Positions 19,857 to 46,200 of a stretch of DNA of 64,000 bases are shown in pieces. The notes under the pieces are model-generated. The model was given only the letters and a program-made list of their open reading frames with translations, was not told the origin of the DNA and did no database searches. This DNA comes from Lumbricus terrestris (lineage: Eukaryota > Annelida > Clitellata > Crassiclitellata > Lumbricidae). Positions within the stretch are counted from its first letter, which is position 1. Each line of letters starts with the position of its first letter. A program made the translations under genes and the position numbers. The stretch covers positions 60,936,020 to 61,000,019 of the forward strand of contig OX457038.1 in NCBI GenBank assembly GCA_949752735.1, given 5' to 3'.

Positions 19857-22800
19857 TTAGTTTGACTTCTTCGTCTTTGCACTGTCGTAGCGCGACTTGC
19901 TGCTGCGCCAGAGGAGGAAAGGAATTCCAAGAGAAGGTAGCGTCATGATAGCAAACGCTGCCCAGTCCATCTGAAACATCAACATCAGTTCATGTAGTGT
20001 AAAGTAATATTGTGTACTGCAATTCAAATTAGAGTGGTTGGACATTTTCCAGCAAGCACTTGAACTGTCATGTGGTGGGGATGGATATTGTTTAATAGTA
20101 ACACGCTGGCATAAAAATCAGAAAGACATAGGATCAGCACCCGCTAGCCATTGAATCAGTCTTTAAAATGATTGAAAACAAGCAGTAGGACAAGATGGGT
20201 GCCTTGCGGGATGTCAAACAGCTAGATTTCAAGCCCATTATCATCTCTTACTGCTACACTTTATCATAATTATTCTGTGTACTTGTCAGCCTGAAGCAAT
20301 AAGAAAAATTATTATAAAAAATAGTTTAAAACCTATTCAAAACAAAAACTTAAACTGAATTCAACATTTAACATTATTCACTTAAGTTATGCACCTGAAT
20401 ATCACATACTCCAGTCCCTACTTTTCCAATTTTAGAGTGAACTAAACTAAAATAGAGTCTTACAGAGCATGACTTCCTGATTAGACCAGAAAAAAGTATG
20501 ACATCTAGCTAGGTTTACTCTAATCAAAATGAACGACTGCTGACAAATTAATATTCTGATAAGTTAAAAATCAGATGAATTATACATTCTCATTGAACCA
20601 ATTCTTACAAAGTGTGGAGAAAACTTCCTGTCATAATCTTTGAAGTTTGCAATAACACCTTCACCTGGGGCACTTGTGTACGCCAGCTGCAAAATAAACC
20701 AATTGATCCTCATATATTATTCTATTGAGACAGTCATATGATTGGCTTCATTTTTACAAATTGCCTTTAGCTAGTCCATCGGCAGCATAATAAATGCAGC
20801 ATGTTTTACTACAATGTGTACTCTAATTCCATGCTATTTGGTGCAGAACATCTAGGGCCAAATTTATGACAGTGTCTTAGCTTAAGAACCCCCAAAGCGC
20901 TAAGTTGTTACTAGCCACAACACGTCTTTGAACTTCAAACAGACGCTATTCACAAGACATACTTAGAAAACCACTTACTTAGGTGGCAGCTAAAGCATGG
21001 TTATAGTTAGCGCGCATGGGCAAAAGATATTAACAGGAAGTCGTCCCATAGACACTGCAAAGTGGACAAATCGCAAATGTCCCGGAATGTTTTGCCTTTA
21101 ACCCTTTGAACCCGACGGGCCGGTTTTCCGGCCCGTTATCCAGAGTTACAGGAGCTCCGGGTTCAAAGGGTTAAGACAGCGACTAGCAGACTTATACGAC
21201 CCTCATTGATCGACTAGTGTTAGTCGTAACTTTAGATGACTAAGAGGTCGTGGTGAATACCGAATTATCTGCTAGTACCTAACTAACCCGATTTAGTCAG
21301 CAACTGAGAGATACGACACCATCATAAATTACGTCCCTGACATGTAACATTCTGCGTAGAAAAGATTATAAATGTATTACAAGTGCATCCTGATTTATTG
21401 GTCTCAACCAGCACAAAATCATGAAGTTATGAAATGCTGTTGTAGTGATTTTTCTGAATTTCACATGGAATGTTCCAAATGCATTTCAGCATAGATTATC
21501 CAGGTATCTAACATATTAGACAGATTATAATTATATCTAACGTCATATATCTCACACTGGTTGTTATTAATTGTCAGCAACAGTGGGCAGAGTGACCTTC
21601 TCAGGCAAGTTTGAATCAGGTACAACGCATAGAACGCAGGACAAGTCAGCGGAAGTGGCACGTATGAAATATTGTTTACCTGCGCCTCTGTTGCTGATTC
21701 TGATGGCAGGTAACTGAGTTCAGCCGAAGTGAAGTTGAAGTATCCAGGTTTCTTTGGTTTGAGAATCACAATGTGCGAGACATTGTACGAGCTAAAGACA
21801 ACCTTGTTAAGCCAAACATAAGAGTTAAAGATTGAAAAAGAAGAATAGCAGATTCTTAAGTGAAAAGGGAGGCAGCAATGAGAACATCTACCTCCATCTT
21901 TTAAGCCTCAGCATGCAAAGATTGCTGCTCTCAGTGGAAACCTGATCCTCTGACTACGGTTCACAGTCAGTAAACATACTCAAATTGCAGCTGAGCTACC
22001 TAGTGGATTAGAAATCACAAACTGTCTTTCTGACCAGATGGAGATTTGATCCTCAAACCTTGACCTCCAGCACAACAAACATTGAACAGTCCAGCACAAC
22101 AAACATTGAACAGTCCAGCACAACAAACATTCAAGTATTGCAAAGATGAGTCACGAACATGAAATGCCAAGCAAATTGTGGATGAGCAAATTTCAGAGTT
22201 TAATCAACATCATCATCATCAGTCAAGGATACGGTCCAATTCTTTGCCATCTGACTCCAAGACTTCCGTGCACGACATCAAAGTCTGTTTCAGGAAAGCT
22301 CTTGTCGTTCAGGTTAACGTCAAGTGCCGCACTATACAAGGAAAACATGAAAATTGTGACACTCAGGTAAATACTCAAAATTGTTTCATTAAGTAAATAT
22401 AAACAGGAAATTATTATGTATTTATTACTAACTTCAATAGCACCGGCGACTTATGCACAAGACGTAAACTGGTGGTATATTAAAACCAAAATGCAGTCAA
22501 GTCAACGCCCAGAAGGTCCATCAACTGAAACGGCCTATTGTGGATAAGAGAGCTGTAAGTTATGACGCGCTTTGCAACATCCTGAGTGTTGACAGATATT
22601 TACATATCATGAAGCTCAGTTAAAGCAGACTGAACCAGCTTACTTGATTAGTATACCTGGTTGTGCTGAGTGATGACATAGGAAATCTTATGTTTTTATC
22701 ATGCTTATACATGTATGCTTATCATTTTATGCAGGAGACAAATCCAGCAGTTTGCAATTTCGAGGCAACTTGAATGGGAGATCAGATTTTTGATAATGGC

Positions 22801-23182
22801 AGTCTGACGAGTCAGATAATTAACTCTGATTAAACAAAAGTACCTAATTGAATGAAAGATCTCATGCAAATGAGTCATGAAGATATTTAGGATGAGAACT
22901 TGTTACACTCCTCAGTTATACTATGTAATGCAAGACATAATTTAGATTATAAAATTCTTATTATGCTGCTCCCTGTTTATTGTTTCTTTATTCGGTCAAC
23001 ATGTTTTGCCCTTCTTACCTTGCTCCAACATTGTAAATGTCGTACTGTATCGTCAGATCCTTATCCTCGACGAGGAACTGGTTGAGGATTGTCTTAGATG
23101 CAAGCAGTCGGGCATTCTCACTATCGGCTCCAAGCACCACATAGAAAAGGGAGAAGACTGCAATGCCAAGTGTGATCTTCAT
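19857..23182 (-). CDS. SSR2: translocon-associated protein subunit beta (SSR2/TRAP-beta)
   Basis: Type I ER membrane subunit of the TRAP complex, which assists Sec61 translocation. Five coding exons on the minus strand: 23182-23019, 22331-22233, 21791-21680, 20686-20609 and 19970-19857, total 567 nt, 188 residues (human 183). Every phase matches. A signal peptide ([18 protein letters not shown]) precedes ARLLASK and the lumenal domain. The family's N-glycosylation site is kept (YNVSH), then [14 protein letters not shown] and KFSPHF. One C-terminal membrane span (about 152-171) is followed by the basic cytosolic tail [13 protein letters not shown]. An AG lies directly before the ATG. An upstream exon ending CGACCGCTATG at 23845, with a GTATGT donor, would add one Met in frame. 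Confidence 0.93.
21102..21170. mobile_element. 69-bp piggyBac-type MITE with internal hairpin
   Basis: TTAA flanks (21098-21101, 21171-21174) surround perfect 13-bp inverted ends CCCTTTGAACCCG and CGGGTTCAAAGGG. Just inside is a perfect palindrome, ACGGGCCGG TTTT CCGGCCCGT. It lies in the TRAP-beta intron between exons 3 and 4. Confidence 0.85.
22068..22132. repeat. 24-bp tandem repeat, about three copies
   Basis: CAGCACAACAAACATTGAAC-type units repeated head to tail in a TRAP-beta intron. Confidence 0.85.
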
Positions 23183-25554
23183 CTGAAATAAACATCATTT
23201 CCTCTAAGCACATGCACATCATAAATGCAAGTATTCATCTTAGTCATTATTAACTGTTGTCGTCACCATCACAAAAGCCATATCATTGAATGTATGGCAG
23301 GGATAAACGCCACCACATGGCACGTGTATAATGCCATTAAATATCATAATCATACCATAATAAATTTTAACAAAAGTTAATAACTGGCTGACATCTCTTT
23401 TAAGCAGTAAAACGGGTAACAATTTCTCAGCGCAGGTAACCTTGGGTTCGGCTGAAAGGCCTGGTCACCTACCACCGATGTGTGACAATGCCACCTAAGG
23501 GCTGATGGCCTAATACCGGTGATTAGCACCGGGTCCAAGTTCCAACGCTAGCGAATATGAGCAATATTAACAATAAACTTTAGACGTTGCTTTTGAGGTT
23601 ACCGTTGCGGCCCTCATCTTAAAAAATTATCGCTTCTGCGGTCAACAGTATAAAAATAAGGTTCGACAGCATGGAGTCAATGAGTAAAGGAGAGGCCATA
23701 TGATACATGGAAAAGAAATAGCAACACATTGCTTGAAGTCAGTTCTTGTGCCACTTAAAGCATACACAGATTAAATGAAAAAAATAGAAACAGATACTTC
23801 TATTCTTTCACCGACATTTTCTTAAATTCTAAACAAAAACATACCATAGCGGTCGAAAAATGCACAAAATGATACGCACACGACACACTCAATGCACAGA
23901 CGGAAATACGTATGAAAAGAACGCGTGTACCATAGAGTCGCACCAGACGGGCATAGAATGGCATAGATTGTCATCGCTGGTTGCGGAAATTTAATGCCTG
24001 ATCATTAAAATATATAACGGATTCCAACATAAATTTTTTAAATCGATTTTAAACATTCTTCCTGTGCAATATGTTCAAGATTCTCCTCACTTCGTGGCTA
24101 CACAGGCTATTGTCTCGCGCTTAGCTTTTAACCTAGTCTAGGAGATTTCCGAGTTGACGATTGTTATTTGCCCATTTTATGTCCTTATCGGTATTAGAAC
24201 TAGACTGTAATAATCAGGAACTGTCAACATACACAATTATATTAGCATAATTATCTTAATCCGAAGAGTGGATGTTTAATTTGTTTATATAATAGTTTTA
24301 ATGTTGGAGTCAAGGACTCCATTAAACTCACTAAATATTGCGCTAAAGAAATTGTTTGGTTCCGATCAGCGAGTTCACGGATATGATTTGTTATTGATGT
24401 TTCCACTTGGAAAAGTCGAGTTTACTTCTAAATTTGAATCCTGCGTTGGGGTGAGCTTTTTCATATTCCACTTGAACATAGAGCTCTGTCAATTAGAACC
24501 AGAGGTCTATGTCATGAACTGATATTTGAGACGAAGAATGACATCCTTGAAAACGCTGTCACTGTTTTGTTTCCTGATACACCCCTTCTGGCTTTCGTTT
24601 TGTTTATTCAATTATGGTTTAGTCTGACATATAATTGCTCATCGAACCCCATTTAATTAACGTAATTGCTTAAAATGATCATATCCTGTATGCAGGCCTA
24701 CATATTCAGCGTTGCACTGACCAGACCCCGACTTTATTGAAGATTTGCGTTCGACTTGGTATCCCTAATATAAGAAGAGTGCAGCCCGAATCCCCGAAAC
24801 GGATTTCAGCCGGATCGCTGAAATCGATTTTCTAAGTGCGACACACATGTGCAGCCTAATGATTTTAGAGACTAAGCTGTTCTAGCAATGATAGGACCAT
24901 TATGCTATGTATTTAATTTAATTTGAATAGTTTTCTTTCCAATTCAGCCTCTTTATTTGAAACTGTTTTCGGGAAATTGGGCTTTTGTGCATTTTTTGCA
25001 TAGTCGGGAGTCGGGTTGACCCTCAGAAAGCTGGTTGTCTTGACATTATATTTTCTGACACCTGGAGAATGTAAGTTTAGCATTAATCCGCTTGGCGGAT
25101 TCTATTACCAACGTGGACATCTTGACATGGTCTGCATTTTATCTAGTAAACTGACGGTTTTCATATCAAAATAAGGTGCATTGGTGTTGATATACATATA
25201 TTCGTTTTATTGAGAAAATACCCAGTTGTCATAATGCAATAGTTAATAAGCAGCTGATAAAGCTAATAAACGTTTTTATACAGTATCCGTGTTGTGAAGT
25301 TTTTTTATTGTTTTTACTGGTTAGTTCATTTGGAAGCGGCCTAAGGCGAAGATTATAGGATAAAAATTTGCGAAATTTCGTACTTCATAATACTCAATTA
25401 CTCATGGATACGATAGTTAAACTATTGTAGACCTGCTTTCAGATCCTATGACGCAAAACTCCCATCTGAAAATGCGATAAGTACATTAATTGATGCTTCA
25501 ATACCTTGCATAACTTGAATTTACCATCACATAACGTTTGCTCCTTTTATTCAG
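23183..25554. other. divergent intergenic region between TRAP-beta and presenilin
   Basis: Contains the upstream end of TRAP-beta (possible non-coding first exon ending at 23845 on -) and the promoter side of presenilin (+). TRAP-beta and presenilin point away from each other here. I see no additional gene. Confidence 0.5.
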
Positions 25555-25614
25555 AATTCCACGAATTGGGGCAAAGAATCTGGAGCAAGTTGGTCCCACT
25601 GGCCACCAGTCTGA

Positions 25615-40383
<14,769 letters not shown>

Positions 40384-40603
40384 CACTGGTCATCCTCGCT
40401 AGGGCCACGGACAAATTAGACCGATATAGATGATGCACTGTTACTTTTCCATCATCGCGTCAGAGTTTATTTGTAACACTGGCAGATAGGCCTAATACAC
40501 ATTTTTGTTTGAAGTAAAAAAATTTGAGATTTTTCACTTAAGTTGTTGCTCAGCAGAAAACCTTAATCTGACACATGGTCTGACATCTATAATAATTACT
40601 TAA

Positions 40604-40663
40604 CCCTTTTTTATGAGCTTGTACTACAATGTATGGGAACCAATGCAGCTCATCATTAAATGG
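40604..40663. mobile_element. 60-bp piggyBac-type MITE
   Basis: TTAA flanks (40600-40603, 40664-40667). The ends read CCCTTTTTTATGAGCT and AGCTCATCATTAAATGG, imperfect inverses. A related copy is at 58306-58377. In the presenilin 3'UTR region. Confidence 0.7.
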
Positions 40664-40868
40664 TTAATTATTACTTTTTTTATTTTTTATAATACATTGC
40701 CAAAATGTTTCCCAAATTTTGGTGTCATCTGGGATTTGGACCATGTCAATTTCAGTTATGCAACAGTCTTAAATACTACAGAGTAGTGATGCATAAGATT
40801 GGATTTTTGTTTGTTTGCGTCAATTGTCCTGTTAGTAAAAATTAATTCAACCATGCGCTCCATGGTCA

Positions 40869-40874
40869 AATAAA
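40869..40874 (+). terminator. candidate poly(A) signal of presenilin
   Basis: AATAAA about 490 bases after the presenilin stop codon, the first canonical hexamer on this strand that I found there. Confidence 0.5.
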
Positions 40875-41182
40875 GCCTTTTTCTAGCCTTCTTGCTTCCA
40901 TGTCTGTTTATAATTGTCGGTAGGCAATGTGACCTTGGACACTGAGCCTTAAAGTTTGCCCCAAATCTCTGGTGGAGGTCAATAATTGTAAACTTGCTAT
41001 GTAATTCTGTGTATGTCATGTTCTGCTGATAAATTTTCTAGGTGATTGTGGAAAATGAAATGAACTTGAAGAGCTAATAGGACAGACGATTGTCATATTA
41101 TATGTTGCTAAAATTTTATATGTTGGTCATTTTACAACAGCTGATTTACAGTGGCCATATTACAATGGGGAATTATGATGTA

Positions 41183-42585
41183 CAGGGTGGCTCAAAAAAA
41201 AACGTACCACCGGGGAAAATGCGATATCTTCGCAGCCGATTGGGGTTTTTCTGCGAAAATTTCACAATTTGAAGGGGAATGAATATACAACAATCCCTGA
41301 AAGTTTCATTTGAAACTTTTCATGTTTGCAAAAGTTACAGCTGTTCAAACTTAAAATTTCGTTTTTTCAATTATCCGGAGAATCATGCTCCAATACAAGT
41401 GATTTCATTAGGATGTTTGGCAAATTACAACACACACACATTGATGATGATGTCATACGACCTCACTATGAGCTGTAAAGAAGCTGTTTATGAAGCAATC
41501 TGCTGGTATTTGGTGATATTTTATAGATTAAGGTCTCAATTGGTGAACCCAAACAATGAACGTCATGGGCAAAGTTTCTGCAAAAGATAAAATGGGAACT
41601 CGGACTTTGCATGAACAGAGACTGAGACATCGCGTGATCATAGCAAAATACCCAGTGAAAAGTGGAGCCTGAGCACATTGAAGACTATCTGCAAACGGGT
41701 TTATGTAACGAAGATCAGATGTCGGAAGAGAGGCAGGAAGTGGTCGCTTGATCTGACGGAAAAAGCGCGATTTTCACGAAATTCGCTTGGTAATCGAAAG
41801 GTCAAGTTTGCAAAGCAAATCGTGGTTTCGGCATCAGATATGCCGGCGTGTGTTGCGGCTGCAAGAAAAGACTGCAATTAATCCCATTCAGTAGGTTAGA
41901 TGTCAAACTCATCATTGAACTCGCTTACCCAGACTCATTGAAGACCAGGTATGCTCTAACATCTGGTTTTATTATGCAGCAGGACAGTGCGCCTGCTTGC
42001 TCGCACGGCAAGGTTGATTATGATGGCGCTACCTTATTGACATCAACTGAAGTAAATGCATTGGCAAAGATGATTTACAAACTCGCCAGACCTTAACCCT
42101 CTTGTTTATCACGTCTGGGGAGCTATGCTGGAACGCTGCAAGACATTTAATCCCAAGTTGGAGAACATTGGCCAGCTGAAGCAAGTCTTGCTGCTAATGT
42201 GGGGTCAGTTGCCGCAGGACCCGACCAACAAGGCCATACTAAGCTTCACAAAAAGAATTTGAGCTTGTGTTAAGGCAGAGAGTGGACACTCTCATTATAC
42301 CTTACAATAAACTGCAAAACCGAATGCTGAGGTCGTAGGGAAAAGTGATATCATATGACATGGAAATCTACAAGTGACGTAAATTTTCCGCGGATATTTG
42401 AAAAAACGAAATTTTAAGTTTGAACAGCTGTAACTTTTGCAAACATGAAAAGTTTCAAATGAAACTTTCAGGGATTGTTGGAAATTCATTCTCCTACAAA
42501 TTGGGATATTTTCGCAGAAAAAGTTCAATCGGCGGCGAAGATATCGCATTTTCCCCGGTGGTACGTTTTTTTTTGAGCCACCCTG
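41183..42585 (+). mobile_element. Tc1/mariner-like transposon with about 200-bp inverted repeats
   Basis: TA flanks (41181-41182, 42586-42587). The element starts CAGGGTGGCTCAAAAAAA. The first and last roughly 200 bases are inverse copies that include CCGGGGAAAATGCGATATCT and CAAAAGTTACAGCTGTTCAA. The arms have drifted by point changes. Confidence 0.9.
41590..42275 (+). pseudogene. mariner-type transposase remnant
   Basis: Pieces in different frames: a helix-turn-helix-like region with RKVKFAKQ (41678-41881), then QQDSAPA with its catalytic Asp (41848-42096), then a tail reading WGAMLERCKTFNP and PTNKAILSFTKRI (about 42110-42262). Multiple stops and frame changes make it non-functional. Confidence 0.85.
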
Positions 42586-42587
42586 TA

Positions 42588-43267
42588 CATGTGAAACAAA
42601 TGCCAGTCTGTCCAATTATGCTGATGCTTCATTGTTTCAGTTAAATTATATTTCAAATTGAATTGTATCATTATTGCGTTAGTTAAATAAGTGTTTGCAG
42701 TGAATTAGAACAACACATCTAAAGTTTTTTTTAAACAGATCATGTTTTAAACAGATCATGTTTTAAACAGATCATGATGTAGATTTTAAGTTTCTTATCT
42801 ATTCTACATTGTAATTGGAAAATCATGGAATGCTATTGTCACAATACACTAAGTAGGCACCATCTGACTTATTGATTGCAAAATAAATTTTAATATTATA
42901 TATATACATGTATATATATGAAATTGACTAAGTTTACAAGAACCAAACATCATGTTTTGTTTCGTTAGTAAAAGAATTATTTAATTCATTAAATGTCGAA
43001 GATAATCTTTCCAAATTATACTTAATTCTTAAAATGTCCAAATTAACTGCTACTACTTCTTTAGCATCACGATTCAAATAGGGCATCATCACTTATTGTG
43101 TCACCTGAGTCATAAACAGAGTAATAAAATTCTATTAGATTGGTTAGAGCCTACAATATTCGGTACAAGAGTTTGTTGCTTCCTTGACTGATTTTCCTAA
43201 AGTTACTTTTACGTGGGATGGAACAATGGAATCGGAGAATAACAGCGTCCGTTACTTGGTGCTTTCG
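42588..43267. other. spacer and probable 3'UTR of the lamin-tail gene
   Basis: AT-rich, with a 16-bp repeat AAACAGATCATGTTTT about three times (42727-42778) and a (TA)n tract near 42900. No coding region seen. Confidence 0.5.
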
Positions 43268-46200
43268 TTAGCGCAGCTTTTTGGTGCTGACATTCGACAC
43301 ACCAGCTGCAAAGACGTAACATAATATAAAAGTAAATAAGTGCCTCTGTAGGACCTGTTTGGAAGTGAAGTTTAGGGTCAAAGGGTCAGCTTAGATGCAA
43401 GCATGACAGCAAATTCAAACAGCACATCTTCTTAGTCATTTTGAGATTATTATTATTACATAAATTTATTACGCGCGCAATGTCACACCAAAGTGTGAAT
43501 CTGAGGCGCGGATATATATATATATAGAAAGGTGTTGCTGCTTTTTAAATAATTTCATGCTATTAGTCGAGCTGTGGAAGTGCTTCTCGCACCTGTCTTC
43601 TTCTGTGTAGTCGAGCAAGCCAATCCCAACAAGGACTTTCTCTTCATATTAAATCATTAAATGCAGCTTCATGCTTTAATAGTATCTATACATTGATTGT
43701 TAAAAATAATAATACGAACCGCAGCTGAACCACGGAGCAGGGACCGTTGAGCATGGATCTTTGCAAAGCACGTTGCATCCAGCCAGCCAAGCAACCGCCT
43801 GCAATAAGAACAGTTTTTTCATCCATCTGTGTTGAAGCACGTCATTCTAATTCCCATTCCAGTCATTAATTTTAATATTCCATAACTTTAGGTCTGAACA
43901 AACTGAACAGAGTTTAATCATACTAAAAAATTCAAAACCAATTTTCAGTTGCATTTGAAAAAGAAAACAAATTACTGTTTATCAGTCTGGCTTTTATACA
44001 ATATAATAAAATGCCATTGGAAGACTGTTTGATAATATGTAGTGATAAAATTAAAAAAGATAATGTGGACGTCATTTTAGCCAATTATTTTGCGAAGGCC
44101 AATGTAGACATTTTCTCGTGACCACTCCCGTCGCTGTATGGACCCGTACGCAAAAATTCCTTAAATCTGATCTCTTATTGCGTACATACCGTAATATATG
44201 GGTGGGTCCTAACTCCTAAGTCTCTGAGACTGATGACGTAGCTCTTTAGCTCCCATAAGCTTTCAGTTACACCTTACTGTAATTTGAACCCATTTTAAAC
44301 ACACTGTAAAGTGACTGCATCTCTATCTGTTACAGACATATTTAAATACATTATTTAAACATATTTAACTATCTTATTGAAACACTCGTACACATTCAGA
44401 TCCATCAATAGGTCGATATTAGGTGCCATATGGCTGCTAAGTGCACAATCATCGTTCACATCGATATAAAATTATAACAGCGGCCAGCCTGTTATCATCA
44501 CCCGATCTGACCTGGCCATTTGGTCGACAGAGGAGGGTTGAAACGTCAGCCCCGACGCTCCATCTCAGCAGCTGTTTGAAGACAAAGTCAGTTGGGGGTT
44601 TGTAGAGACCGGGGTCGTTACAGCACGACCAGACCTTGACCGTGGCTTGCGGTGGAAAGTGGACCTTCGGAGGGAACTTGAAGACGGACAGAGGACAGCC
44701 TCCCATCTGCTGCTGGATCAGGTAATGGCCCCCTATCTGCTCAGGCTGCAACAGTAACAAATGCCAAAGGTAAGTGAGGATGGTAGGCACCTGGGGGGGA
44801 GAGTAAGTAATGGTTATAGGTATGTGAAGAGAAAAGCTCATGAAGATGCGAGGTGAGGCAATTAGAGGTATGTTTATGTTGGGTATGAAAAGACAAGTTA
44901 AGGAGACCAGTGAAGGTATAAGCAGTATTTATGAAAGTAAATGAAAGTAAGTACGTGAAGATAAGTTAGGAGGATAATAGAAAGACTATAAGGTACGTCA
45001 AGACAAGTTGAGGATAGATAGGCAAATGAAGGCAAGCAAAGATACAGTCATTCGTTACCTATTCTAGCACACAAATCACAGAACCTCATTTATAAGCCTA
45101 TGTGGGTCCCATCACATTTCTATGGGACATGCTGGCAAGAGGAAAAAGACATGAAGCTTAGTGAAGGTCAAGCAAATCCAGGGAAGGAAAGAGAGGCAGG
45201 TGATTAAAGTGAAAACAAAGTATGAATTGCATAAAGATTTCTGAAGGCAAGCAAATTACCTACAGTCAACAGGTTATGAGGGTTTAGGCCAAGGTAAGAT
45301 ATAACCATGTGAAGGCAAGTGAAATTACCAGAACATTAAGTCAATGGAATATTGAAATGGCTCCAGAAAACAGCTATGTAAGGAAGTTATAGGTATTCAC
45401 ATTAGTGGCATCTTAGTTTCATTTATTAATTTAACAGGATCGGTGTTTTTTGTTATTACATTAATTATTTTGAGTTATTACTCCAAAGTTTGTTTTCATT
45501 TAAGTTAATAGAAACTGAGACTTCCTCATTTCAGTTTCTTCATTTCTTGTTCTAGTGTCAGCGATTAGTTTGCTGATACTTAGTCATCAACAATGATGAT
45601 CTCGGCCGGGAGCGCCTCTGAGTAGGTACCTTGAAGGGGCGCTATATAAATTACGATTGATTGATTGATTGAGCAATGCACATCACTTACTGGCAATAGT
45701 AACCACATTTCAGACTTAAGGTTTTTTCTCTAGTTACTGTAACTGAAACCTTGAGTTTTCGTTACTGAACGTTTTATTGTTTCATTAAGAAATGCAACAA
45801 TACTTCAGATTATAAATTCAACAACAGTCGTCAATAATGCCTACCTTGTTGCATGAGGTATTGACCAGTTTGATGTATTTACCAGTTTGGTGAACCTCTA
45901 TCACACGAACCCAACTAGTCCTAAAGAATTCAAACAGGAATGTAATGTGTAAGGTAACAAGAGATAAATTTACAGGTATTTGTCAACTTGTTATAAGCTT
46001 CTTTACACTATTTACTGTTGGATTTAGTTAACTTATAATTATCTGAGGCTATGGTCTCTTCCACCCGAGTTCAGGGAATGAGGGGACACGACCGACCTAC
46101 GACCTTTGTACCTACTGGTACCTTCTGGACTGACTCGATACGCTGTTATCAACAATGCTTTCTTTCGAAGGGCAAGGATGGAAGCCTTTCAGAGTCCACT

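Larger units (their letters stand above)
40384..41180 (+). other. presenilin 3'UTR region
   Basis: Sequence after the presenilin stop codon. It includes a 60-bp TTAA MITE and the AATAAA at 40869-40874. Confidence 0.6.

Noticed and set aside
23450..23640. Possible MITE with GGTAACC/GGTTACC ends
   Set aside because: Ends do not pair beyond a few bases and no duplication is visible.
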